Source: Bacteroides faecichinchillae JCM 17102 (GTDB lineage: Bacteria > Bacteroidota > Bacteroidia > Bacteroidales > Bacteroidaceae). From it: 34,823 nucleotides of DNA. The DNA lies in contig NZ_BAKK01000042.1 in the NCBI RefSeq assembly GCF_000614145.1, forward strand, positions 1 to 34,823, read 5' to 3'. A program made the position numbers and the translations under genes. Shown piece by piece: positions 23,302-31,463 of the stretch; the stretch's first letter is position 1, and each line of letters opens with the position of its first letter. The notes beneath the pieces were generated by a model, which searched no databases, had not been told where the DNA came from, and was given only the letters and a program-made list of their open reading frames with translations.

Positions 23302-24037
23302 TCAGATGATTTGGGTGAATAGGTCGAGTTGGTGCAGGAGCGTGACGGTAAAGAAGATGCCGACGACCAGACTCAGCGCAATGAGCAGTGCATCGAGTAC
23401 GTGGGCCGAGGGTTTCGTCGGCCGGTCGGCGTTGCTTCGGACATACTCCCGAAAGAAGATGTAGAGTGCAGGTACGGTACTGCACGCCAGCAGGTAGTCT
23501 TCGGGTATGCCGAAGAAGTAGACTTTCGACAGTCCGATCAGCGCCCAGTGGCAGAGGAACATGGCCAGCACGATATTGACCTGCTCCGAGAAGGCGAGCA
23601 TCAGTCCAATGGTGAAAACCGCCACCGAACAGGGCATGACGGGCGAGGTCATCATGGGGAATTCGTGGCCCAGCGCCAGCGAGCAGAGGGGATATATCAA
23701 CGGCATGGCAAGGAGCAGGACAGCGAATGCGTTGTGCTGGCCGGTGCGTTCGAGCGAGGCGTGTTTCACCAGCAGGTCATAAATCCAGATTCCACCATGA
23801 TGGCCCAGAAGAGTGCTAACATGCCGTGATATTCGCGCGGTCGGCAATAGATCATGTAATAGACTCCGGCAATCCAAAAGTTGAGCATCGCCATGAAACT
23901 CTTCATGCGATGCGCACAGTGTTTGTCGGCCGCAGGCAGAGCAACAGAAGCAGCAGGGTTGCAATGCCCGTAAAGACAATCTGCGCAGGCCAGGTTGCGG
24001 CATTGTAGGCCGCGATCGTGTTCCAAAAAATTTCCAT
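23302..24037 (-). pseudogene. DUF6064-like membrane protein, two one-base frameshifts
   Basis: The natural start is ATG at 24037 (M-E-I-F-W-N-T-I-A-A-Y, then WPAQIVFTGIATLLLLL). The frame breaks after R-I-A near 23909 and again after I-M-V near 23793; restoring one base at each (the second in a GG that should be GGG) gives one protein of about 245 residues. Membrane segments are seen at about residues 20-36, 50-70, 95-120, 130-150, 155-180 and 215-235. The fold resembles DUF6064. It is the last gene of the ThrE-containing run; its role is unknown. Confidence 0.65.
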
Positions 24038-24040
24038 AAC

Positions 24041-24541
24041 CTAACTATTTTTTCGTGTGCGTCGGGTCATAGAGAAGGCCCGGCGCTTGAAGATGAATAT
24101 CGGCAGCGTGGCACCGGCGGCAAGCAGCGCAATGACACTCAGCGATACGGTGGCATTGAGAAAAAACTGCTGCATGTAGCGCATCCCTTCGTCAGCCCGA
24201 TCGAGCGACTGGAGGAACATGATGAGCGAGAAAACCGTCTTGTAGGCGTAGATGCCCGGCACCATCGGCAGCAGAGCCGGGATGTAGAGACAGGTCATCG
24301 GGCAGCGGACACCGCGGCCGAGCCATAGGCTGCCCATACCGATTGCAAAGGCCGCGAAAAGCGATGCGGTGGCGATATCCAGTGCGGAACAGTGCATCAG
24401 CGTGAAACGCAAGGCGTGGCCTATGGCGGCAAGCAGGGCGATGCGTGGAAAGGCTCGCATCGGCGGATCGGAGATGGCCCCGAATCCGATGGCGGCGACA
24501 GCGGCGAAGAGTCCGTCGAGCAGAATATCCGTCACGATCAT
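24041..24541 (-). CDS. Threonine/serine exporter, ThrE_2-type subunit
   Basis: 166 residues with about five membrane segments: ILLDGLFAAVAAIGFGAI, IALLAAIGHALRF, ATASLFAAFAIGMGSLWLG, CLYIPALLPMVPGIYAYKTV and LSVIALLAAGATLPIFIF. P-A-L-L-P-M-V-P-G-I-Y-A-Y is the hallmark of the ThrE C-terminal (DUF3815) half. In many bacteria the exporter is split into two proteins as here. Its ATG overlaps the stop of the other half (ATGA). Substrate is assumed to be threonine/serine or a similar small solute from the family only. Confidence 0.8.
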   Translation of the reverse strand: MIVTDILLDGLFAAVAAIGFGAISDPPMRAFPRIALLAAIGHALRFTLMHCSALDIATASLFAAFAIGMGSLWLGRGVRCPMTCLYIPALLPMVPGIYAYKTVFSLIMFLQSLDRADEGMRYMQQFFLNATVSLSVIALLAAGATLPIFIFKRRAFSMTRRTRKNS

Positions 24542-25305
24542 AGCAGCGAATCTTTAACCATTAACAAAGTGGCCGACAAACCGACGGCGATGCAGACGAT
24601 CAGCAGCATGGCGTTGACCAGCCGGCTGACACCCATAAGGACGTGTCCTTCCATGATGTCGATGACCCCGTTGATGAGCGGCACGCCCGGCACGAGAAAC
24701 AGCGGACTGGTGGCCAAAGTGATCTCGGCTGTGCAGTCGAAACGCAAGGCGGCCGTGGCGCAGAGTGACGCGACGAAAGCCGAGCAGGCGAAGACGAGAA
24801 AGTGATTGACTGCGTGAGCCTGCATGCGCTGTTTGACGGCGAAGCCCACGAGTGTCGCCGTGAAGACGATGCCCACGGCCGTCCAGTCGCCGCCGAAGAG
24901 CTTGCAGAACGAGGCGTTGGCCAGTCCGACGAACACGAGCGTGAAGATCGGGTCCATGCGCGGTTTGTCAACCAGCGTCCGGTAACGGCTGCGGATTTCG
25001 TCGAGCGAGAGGCCCTCGTCCAATGCGTCCCAGCTCAAGGCACTCAAATCAGAGTTCCGCTCGAAACTGATGGGGAGCGACGGGATTGCCACCACACGGG
25101 TTGCGGACTCGCCGCTCCCGAGGTCGAGCACAGTCAGTATCGTACTCTTTTGGAAACTCGACAACTGAACGTCCACGCCCAGCGCTTCGCCGATCCGGCG
25201 TGAATTGCGGACCGCCCGCGAGGTGTGAACTCCCGAGCCGAGCTGATAGGTGGCGTATTCGGCGATGAAACCGAGTATATCGCAAAGTTCCTGCTGCGTT
25301 TTCAT
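24538..25305 (-). CDS. Threonine/serine exporter, ThrE (DUF1212)-type subunit
   Basis: 255 residues; the start M-K-T-Q-Q-E-L-C-D at 25305 is chosen because codons upstream lie in the ABC gene. A soluble N-terminal domain (YATYQLGSGVHTSRAVRNSR, then P-I-S-F-E-R-N-S) is followed by four or five membrane segments from residue about 125 (TLVFVGLANASF, AVGIVFTATLVGFAV, FLVFACSAFVASLCATAAL, LVPGVPLINGVIDIMEGH). P-L-F-L-V-P-G-V-P-L-I-N-G is the ThrE signature. It is coupled to the ThrE_2 subunit and lies 14 bases after the btuD end, which probably places it in the same transcript. Confidence 0.85.
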   Translation of the reverse strand: MKTQQELCDILGFIAEYATYQLGSGVHTSRAVRNSRRIGEALGVDVQLSSFQKSTILTVLDLGSGESATRVVAIPSLPISFERNSDLSALSWDALDEGLSLDEIRSRYRTLVDKPRMDPIFTLVFVGLANASFCKLFGGDWTAVGIVFTATLVGFAVKQRMQAHAVNHFLVFACSAFVASLCATAALRFDCTAEITLATSPLFLVPGVPLINGVIDIMEGHVLMGVSRLVNAMLLIVCIAVGLSATLLMVKDSLL

Positions 25306-25319
25306 ATGCGGATCATTGT

Positions 25320-26074
25320 TTATCGGACTTTTACCACACCTGTCGCAGTATCGAACGTCACGCATTTATTGCGGAACAGCCGTTCGATGCAGCCGCTCCG
25401 GCGCATCTCTTCGGTGGGCAAGCATACCAGTCGGGGCGGGTCGATAAGGGCTATCGCATCGGCGAGCGACATGGCGATATCGAGTTCGTGGGTCGAAAAC
25501 AGGATACATTTCCCTTCGTCGTGTGCCAGCTGTGCCAGCAGCGTACACAATTCATAGCGGTTGGGCATATCGAGGAACGAGGTGGGTTCGTCGAGCAGAA
25601 TAATCGGTGTATCCTGCGCCAACGCCCGCGCGATCATGATGCGCTGGCACTCGCCGTCCGACATCCTGTCCATCGTGCGTTCCGCATAGTCCTCCATGCC
25701 TACCGAGGCGAGCGACCGCATAACGATTTCCGTGTCGGCCTTCTGCATCCTTCCTATCCAATTGGTATAGGGTGCGCGGCCGATAGCCACGACGTCCTCG
25801 CATTTGAGGTTGGCGATGCGTGTGCGCTCGGTCGTGACGAACGCCAGCGTTCGGGCCATCTCTGCGGTTCGCGTATCGGCGGCGGGGCGTCCGTCGAGCA
25901 GGATTCGACCGGAATAACGGCGGTTCAGCCCGGCAATAGCCCGGAGCAGCGTCGATTTGCCCGTACCGTTGCGGCCGATTAGGCTGTCAGTTTGCCCTTT
26001 TCGATTGTGGCTTCTACCTCGCTGAGCAAGGTTCGATCCCCGTAGCCTATGGATAAATCGTGTAATTCTATCAT
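25320..26074 (-). pseudogene. btuD: ABC transporter ATPase of the FecE/BtuD type, one-base frameshift
   Basis: It starts at 26074 (M-I-E-L-H-D-L-S-I-G-Y-G) and overlaps the permease stop (ATGA). After K-G-K-L-T-A a stop appears; adding one C to the CC near 25984 gives T-A-L-I-G-R-N-G-T-G-K-S-T and a 251-residue protein whose length divides by three. Walker A is GRNGTGKST, the signature is M-S-D-G-E-C-Q-R, Walker B is I-I-L-L-D-E-P and the H-loop is S-T-H-E-L. It would energise import by the neighbouring permease. An internal start inside the second frame would lose the first strands of the nucleotide-binding fold, so a frameshifted version would be inactive. Confidence 0.8.
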
Positions 26075-27050
26075 GCCGTAACGGATTTATTGCGCAAGAC
26101 CACCCACACCACGATGGGGATTCCCAGCAGCGCGGTGATGGCGTTGATCGGCAGGGTGAACAGTTTGGAAACGAGGTCGCAAAGCAGCAGCACGGAAGCA
26201 CCCGAAAGAACGGTGCCCGGCACGAGCACCCGATGGTCACTGTTGCGGAACAGCATCCGCGTGACGTGGGGCATGGCCAGCCCGATGAAACCTATCGGAC
26301 CGCAAAAGGCGGTCACCGTGCCGGCCAGCAACGTCGTGGAGAGGAACAGCAGTCCGCGTGAGCGACGGACGTTCAGCCCCATCGTCACGGCATACTCCTC
26401 GCCGAACAGCAGCAGGTTGAGCGGCTTGATGGTGATTACGGCCAACAACAATCCGGCGATAATCGACGGGATGAGTACCGCAAGCTGATTGAAGGTCACG
26501 TCGCCGAGCGATCCCATCGTCCAGATGACGAACATTTTCAAGGATTCATCGTTGGCAACATACTGCAATATTTGGACGACCGCACCGATTCCCGACGAGA
26601 ACATCATGCCGAGAATCAGAATTACCATGATATCTTTGATGCGGTGTCCGACGGCGGCGATGACAACCAACACGATTGCCGCTCCGAGCCATGCCGCCCC
26701 AGCGATGCCTATCGACGAGCCGACACCGGCAAGTACGACGAGTGCCACGCCGAGGCTCGCGCCCGAACTGATACCGAGCACGTAAGGCCCGGCAAGGGGA
26801 TTGCGGAAGAGGGTCTGCATCTGAAGACCGCTGACCGACAGGGCGGCTCCGGCCAGCAACGCGACCACCGCCTTAATCAGTCGGATATTCAGTATGATTT
26901 TCGCCGTCGCTCGCGGACAATCGCCACCCGTCAGGCCGCCCAAACATCGCCGAGCGGCACGGCGACAGCCCCCACCGCCAAATCCAGCAGAAACAGGAAG
27001 AGGGTGAGGGCAGCCAGTGCGGTAAATAATAGGACGGAACGGGAGCGCAT
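26071..27050 (-). pseudogene. btuC: FecCD/BtuC-type permease, one-base frameshift near the start
   Basis: It starts at 27050 (M-R-S-R-S-V-L-L-F-T), directly after the binding-protein stop. The first 38 codons end in D-V-W-A-A followed by TGA; adding one C to the CC at 26937-26938 continues as A-L-T-G-G-D-C-P-R-A and gives 326 residues, dividing by three. It has the usual FecCD motifs: VVALLAGAALSVSGLQMQTL, FRNPLAGPYVLGISSGASLG, LPHVTR-like AMPHVTRMLF, and about ten membrane segments. It imports a metal-chelate such as a corrinoid across the inner membrane. Confidence 0.8.
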
Positions 27051-28190
27051 TTATTTTAATTGCTTGTAATAGACGAAATCTTCTGCGACCAGTTCGGGGT
27101 GGAATATCTTTACGAGGTCTCGTAGCACGAGGTCGGGATTCACCACGGCCGACTCGTAGTAGTCGTTGCCGCCGGCGGCATTCGTGCGGGCGTTGTTGTT
27201 ATAGACGTATCCGTTGCGGAAGCACCGGGTGTCGGTGAACTTCGGGCAGGCGGCTCGCAGTTCGTCGAGCGTGTTCGCCATACCCACATGCAGCCACATA
27301 TCGACTTGCGAGGCCAGCAGATACGCCTCTTCGAGGTCGATGGGCGCGGAAGCGTTTCCCGTGTTCTTCTTGTAGATGTAATCGCCTCCGGCATCTTTGA
27401 TCAACCGGGCGACATAGCTTTCGGTCGAGGGCATGAACCAATTGTCGCCGTAAGGCGTGTTGAGCATCACTGAAGGGGCATCGATGGCTGCATCGGTTAC
27501 TCGCTTTTTCAAAGCGTTATAGCGAACCGGAATCTCGGCAAACACTTTCTCTCCCTCTGTCCGTTTTCCTGCAACCTCCGCCAATGCCACCAGCCATTCG
27601 GCTTTGCCCAGCGGCGACTCTTCCAGGTAATCGCCGACATACATGAACGGGATGTTCAGTTCTTTCAGTTTCCCTTCCATCGAGCTGGCCCCGTTCACGC
27701 CGTAAAGCAGTACGAGGTCGGGATCGAGCGAGAGCAGCAGCTCATAGTTAATGTTCCCCTCATAGCCCACGTCGCCGACGCTGTCGCGTCGTGCCTGAAT
27801 ATCGGGATTGGAAATGTAGTCGATACCCGATACCCCGACCACGCGCCCCGTTTCGCCGATCGCGTCAAGCATGGCGATATGGGTCGAAGACATGCAGACG
27901 ATGCGTCCGGCATTCCCGTTGAGTACCTGACCGGTGAAATCTTCGGGAGCGGCTTCGCCGTCACGGGCGATGAACAGGCACGTGGTAATGCTGTCGGCTC
28001 CCTGCCAAGGGTTCGTGACGGTAACCAATACGCTCTTTCTGCTGTCAGCACCTTTTATGTTAAACCCCGAAGCGTATTCAGGTGTATAGGCCGTTCGGTT
28101 GAAATCGGCAAGTTTGGAACTCTTATCATGGCAGCCTGTGAATGTCAGTACAAGCAGCAATATCAGGCTCAGATTTTTCAATGCTTTCAT
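27051..28190 (-). CDS. btuF: Periplasmic corrinoid-type binding lipoprotein
   Basis: 379 residues. The signal peptide ends F-T-G-C, so it is a lipoprotein held in the periplasm. It has the TroA/BtuF fold: RIVCMSSTHIAMLDAIGETG, VVGVSGIDYISNP, then YELLLSLDPDLVLLYG, and a C-terminal lobe with MLNTPYGDNWFMPSTESYVA. The family binds corrinoids, haem or siderophores; the neighbouring BtuG and BtuB genes favour a corrinoid. It is 4 bases after btuB and directly abuts the permease gene. The frame is intact. Confidence 0.8.
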   Translation of the reverse strand: MKALKNLSLILLLVLTFTGCHDKSSKLADFNRTAYTPEYASGFNIKGADSRKSVLVTVTNPWQGADSITTCLFIARDGEAAPEDFTGQVLNGNAGRIVCMSSTHIAMLDAIGETGRVVGVSGIDYISNPDIQARRDSVGDVGYEGNINYELLLSLDPDLVLLYGVNGASSMEGKLKELNIPFMYVGDYLEESPLGKAEWLVALAEVAGKRTEGEKVFAEIPVRYNALKKRVTDAAIDAPSVMLNTPYGDNWFMPSTESYVARLIKDAGGDYIYKKNTGNASAPIDLEEAYLLASQVDMWLHVGMANTLDELRAACPKFTDTRCFRNGYVYNNNARTNAAGGNDYYESAVVNPDLVLRDLVKIFHPELVAEDFVYYKQLK

Positions 28191-28194
28191 ATTG

Positions 28195-30285
28195 TTACAA
28201 ATTTGTATTTACGGATTTCTTCTTATTTTTTCCGAACTTCGGGGTGATGCCGATGAACAGTTCGAAGTTGATACCGGGCATGGGGCGCGAGAGCACCGAA
28301 AGGTAGTCCTCGTTGAAGAGATTATTGACTGCAAATTTCAATTGAACGTCCACCGGTTTGAAAAACAGGTTTTTCTCCAAGGAGACGTTGCTCATGAAAT
28401 ATTCGGGCAGGTGTCCTGTCAGCGTGTAGTCGTTGCTTGACATGGTGAAACGCTCCGAGTAGAACGCCCACTTGTAAAGGAACGCCCACGACCGCCACGA
28501 CAACCGTCCTGTCAGCGAGGCGGAATGCTCCGGCACGTAGGGCAGCTGTTTGCCCACCGACTGGTCAGCAGGTGACATTTTCTCGCCCTCGTTGATAGAG
28601 GGTGTCCACGAATAAGAGCCGTTCAGGTCGATGAGCCAATCCTTTGCCGGCTGCACGGCCAGGTTCGCTTTGACCTCGATGCCGTAGGCGTGCACCTTCT
28701 TCACGTTGCGGGGCGAAAAGAATCCTTTGGTGGTGGGCAGCCAGATAATCCAGTCGTCGATGTAGGAGTCGAACCAGTTCATGCTGCCATTCAACTTATA
28801 GATATTCTTCTTGCCGACCTCGAAACTTACACCTGCATCGTAGCTGATACCACGCTCGTTTCTCAGATTGGGATTGCCACCAGGCAGGAAATAGAGGTCA
28901 TTCAGCGTTGGGAAACGGTAATTGCGTGAAACAGAAGCTTTGAACATCATATTCCCTTTCGGAGAAATGATGCCGTCAATAAAAAAAGCCGGTATAAGCG
29001 GAGCCCATTCGGAACCGTACATTTCTTCTCGCAACACTACCGACATGCCCAGCCGATCTATCGGCTGCCATTTGGCGGATACAGAGCCGGAGAGTTCCAC
29101 ACGTCCCTTGTCATAGCCCACGATGGCCTTGCCGCCATCTTGCAAGATGATGTTCTTGTCCTCACTGCGTACCAAATGCTGATGAGCCGATACATTAGCG
29201 GTGAAAAACCAACGTTTTGTCGGACTGTATTCACCTTCAGCCTGCCCGTAGAACGTATTTACCTTGCTACGGGAACGGGTCATCGACGCCCAGTTATCAG
29301 GTGCGACCTCACGCTTGTAGTCGTAGGCCATCCATGTGTGTATGTAACCGCCTTTTACGCCAAGTTTCCAGTTGCTTTTGATATGATCCCACGAAAGGAC
29401 ACTGCGGAAAGTCTGTTCCCGCTGGCGGTTCTCGAAGTCGGCGGCATTGCCGTAGTCGGTCGTGAGCATCGGAAGTTCCCGGTTAGAGTTGATGTACCAT
29501 GCGTTCAGACCTAATTTATCGCCTTTGCGGGTATTGTAATAGACCTCTTGAAGCAGGTGCAAATCCTTGAATGCACCGGAGCGGTTGCGCTCCACAGGGT
29601 GGTACTGTCCGATGATGTTCTTCTCCTCGTCGTAGATGTTTATCTTCTTGTCGTGGTTGGTGTACTTGTAATCGTTAGGCGACGAGGAGTAGACCGCACG
29701 TGTGGAGACATGCCACCGCTCGCTGCCGTAGGTGAAGCGGGCGAATTCGTCGAAGGTCTTGAACGAGCCGATGCCCTGCACGTACTGGGCGTTGAACCCT
29801 TCGGCGACGGTGGGGGTGGTACCAAGCTTAACCAGACCGCCCAGTCCGCCGCCCGTTTCGTTCACCGATGAAGTACCGTGCAGCAGCGATGCGTTGTCTA
29901 TGAAGTAGGACGGAATGGTGGAGAAGTCGGTCATGCCGAGCATGGGGTTGTTAATACGCATCCCGTTCCACGTCACCTGCGTGTGTGAAGGCGACGTGCC
30001 GCGGAAGGCGACCGTCGAGAGCGTGGCGCGGCCGTAGCTCTTGACAAACACGGACGAGTTGAAGGTCAGGATGTCGGCCATCGAGAGAGCGATGTTCTCT
30101 TTCAGTGCGAGCGAATCGAACTTCGTTTTCTGCACGCCGATTTCCTTCATCGGCCGATGTCCGATGACCGTGACTTCCGGTATGGTGAGATGCCAGGCCG
30201 ACCGCTTTTTGCTTTCCGTCTGCTGCGCAAAGAGTGCCGTGGGGAGACATGCCGTCAAAGCGAATAACAGATATAGTCTTTTCAT
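28195..30285 (-). CDS. btuB: TonB-dependent outer-membrane receptor, BtuB type
   Basis: 696 residues from M-K-R-L-Y-L-L-F at 30285. This start is chosen over an upstream one because of the signal peptide ending F-A-Q-Q and the strong ribosome site AAGGAGG 6 bases before the ATG. A plug domain follows (VTVIGHRPM, SMADILTFNSSVFVKSYG, FRGTSPSHTQVTWNGMRINN), then a 22-strand-type barrel with NYRFPTLNDLYFLPGGNPNL, and the C terminus VNNLFNEDYLSV and F-E-L-F-I-G-I-T-P-K-F. It has no carboxypeptidase-like N-terminal domain, unlike SusC. With BtuG upstream it most likely imports vitamin B12 or other corrinoids. Confidence 0.85.
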   Translation of the reverse strand: MKRLYLLFALTACLPTALFAQQTESKKRSAWHLTIPEVTVIGHRPMKEIGVQKTKFDSLALKENIALSMADILTFNSSVFVKSYGRATLSTVAFRGTSPSHTQVTWNGMRINNPMLGMTDFSTIPSYFIDNASLLHGTSSVNETGGGLGGLVKLGTTPTVAEGFNAQYVQGIGSFKTFDEFARFTYGSERWHVSTRAVYSSSPNDYKYTNHDKKINIYDEEKNIIGQYHPVERNRSGAFKDLHLLQEVYYNTRKGDKLGLNAWYINSNRELPMLTTDYGNAADFENRQREQTFRSVLSWDHIKSNWKLGVKGGYIHTWMAYDYKREVAPDNWASMTRSRSKVNTFYGQAEGEYSPTKRWFFTANVSAHQHLVRSEDKNIILQDGGKAIVGYDKGRVELSGSVSAKWQPIDRLGMSVVLREEMYGSEWAPLIPAFFIDGIISPKGNMMFKASVSRNYRFPTLNDLYFLPGGNPNLRNERGISYDAGVSFEVGKKNIYKLNGSMNWFDSYIDDWIIWLPTTKGFFSPRNVKKVHAYGIEVKANLAVQPAKDWLIDLNGSYSWTPSINEGEKMSPADQSVGKQLPYVPEHSASLTGRLSWRSWAFLYKWAFYSERFTMSSNDYTLTGHLPEYFMSNVSLEKNLFFKPVDVQLKFAVNNLFNEDYLSVLSRPMPGINFELFIGITPKFGKNKKKSVNTNL

Positions 30286-30298
30286 ATTGCCTCCTTTC

Positions 30299-31378
30299 TT
30301 ATTTCCAACAAAATGCACCGGGGATAATCCCGACATAAAATTTATCTATCAATTTCCCTTCGGGCGAGTAGCGGTAAATCATGCCCTGCTGCTGATAATC
30401 GATGGCATCGGCGATGTACACTTCTCCGTTGGCGGGGTTTACCGTCAGTCCGTAATAAATCGTGCCGCTGTATTCAAGGAACGGGCGCACCGGCACACGG
30501 CTTGCTGTCACGTCCATGCTCCAGATGTCCTTGTTAATCCAGTAGAGCTTCGTCCCGTCGCCATTGAGCTGCACCTCCGAGGGCCAGTCACCCAACTTGA
30601 ACTTGAACTGCTTTTCCACAGTGAAGGTCTCGGCGTCGATGCGGTAGAGCGAGGGGGCTTCGTAACCGTAGGGGCTACCATCGTAGCCGCCGTCAGTAAT
30701 CGTCCACATCTTGTTATACTTGTCCATGACCAGCGATGTGGGCTGGATGCCGATTTTCAGTTCATCGACAACTTGGTCGGTCTCGGTGTCGATTTTGATG
30801 ATGCGGTTCTGGTAGCTCCAACAGTTGCAATAGACGTATTTCCCGTACTGCACCATCTGCTCCGTCGAGCCGCTTTCCATCGTCATGTCCGGCACCTGAA
30901 TATGTCCGATGATTTCATACGTTCGCGGGTTGATGATGAAGATGCGGTTGTCCCACAGCTGGGTGACGTAGGCTTTCTCGTCGCTCAGGAAATGGATATA
31001 GCGCGGGGAGGTCAGATTTTCGATGCGTCCCACCTCCTTGAAGGTGTTCAGGTCGATGGCAAAAATAACGTGGGAGTTGTTCACCACGACCCAGCCTTTG
31101 TTGTCGTGGATGATCATTGACTGTGCCACGTCGCCGAGCTTCATGCCGTTGGCTCGGAAGAAGATTTCGTTCTGCACCTGTTTGGTCTCCGGGTCGTAGT
31201 AGCTCAGCGAGGCATTGCCGTACTGGAAATTGCCCTCGTTGGTAATGAACAGTCCGGCTCCCGTGGCGTTGAAATCCTCCACGGTATCGCCGTAGTCCCA
31301 CTTCATGCAGGATGTCAAGGATAGTGTCACTCCGACAACTACGCTCCATAGCAGATATTTCAATTGGTGATAGGTCAT
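30299..31378 (-). CDS. btuG: Surface beta-propeller lipoprotein, BtuG type
   Basis: 359 residues. The signal peptide ends L-T-S-C. The mature protein is a YncE-like beta propeller with repeating strands: AGLFITNEGNFQYGNASLSY, GWVVVNNSHVIFAIDLNTFK, RYIHFLSDEKAYVTQLWDNR, PTSLVMDKYNKMWTITDGGY and NGEVYIADAIDYQQQGMIYR. This is the DUF5074/BtuG family, which in Bacteroides sits on the cell surface, binds cobalamin very tightly and hands it to BtuB. The gene is 13 bases before btuB. Its substrate here is inferred from the family and the neighbours. Confidence 0.8.
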   Translation of the reverse strand: MTYHQLKYLLWSVVVGVTLSLTSCMKWDYGDTVEDFNATGAGLFITNEGNFQYGNASLSYYDPETKQVQNEIFFRANGMKLGDVAQSMIIHDNKGWVVVNNSHVIFAIDLNTFKEVGRIENLTSPRYIHFLSDEKAYVTQLWDNRIFIINPRTYEIIGHIQVPDMTMESGSTEQMVQYGKYVYCNCWSYQNRIIKIDTETDQVVDELKIGIQPTSLVMDKYNKMWTITDGGYDGSPYGYEAPSLYRIDAETFTVEKQFKFKLGDWPSEVQLNGDGTKLYWINKDIWSMDVTASRVPVRPFLEYSGTIYYGLTVNPANGEVYIADAIDYQQQGMIYRYSPEGKLIDKFYVGIIPGAFCWK

Positions 31379-31396
31379 ACCGTTATTTTTATAGTT

Positions 31397-31438
31397 AATC
31401 CTCGGTAGTCTTACCTTACGGTAAGCATACTGAGGATT
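31397..31438 (-). promoter_or_regulatory. Strong hairpin between the LRR lipoprotein and btuG
   Basis: AATCCTC and GAGGATT, with inner arms CTTACC and GGTAAG, form a long stem covering nearly the whole 85-base gap. The minus-strand sequence after it is AACTATAAAAATAACG, with no clean T run, so it is not a typical terminator. It may be an RNA-processing or partial-attenuation site that changes the ratio of the surface proteins to BtuG/BtuB. Confidence 0.5.
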
Positions 31439-31463
31439 GGCAGAAAATTTATTGTTTGGTTAT

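Noticed and set aside
30283..30336. Upstream start for btuB at 30336
   Set aside because: It would add 17 residues before the signal peptide and overlap the btuG stop; the AAGGAGG site fits the ATG at 30285.
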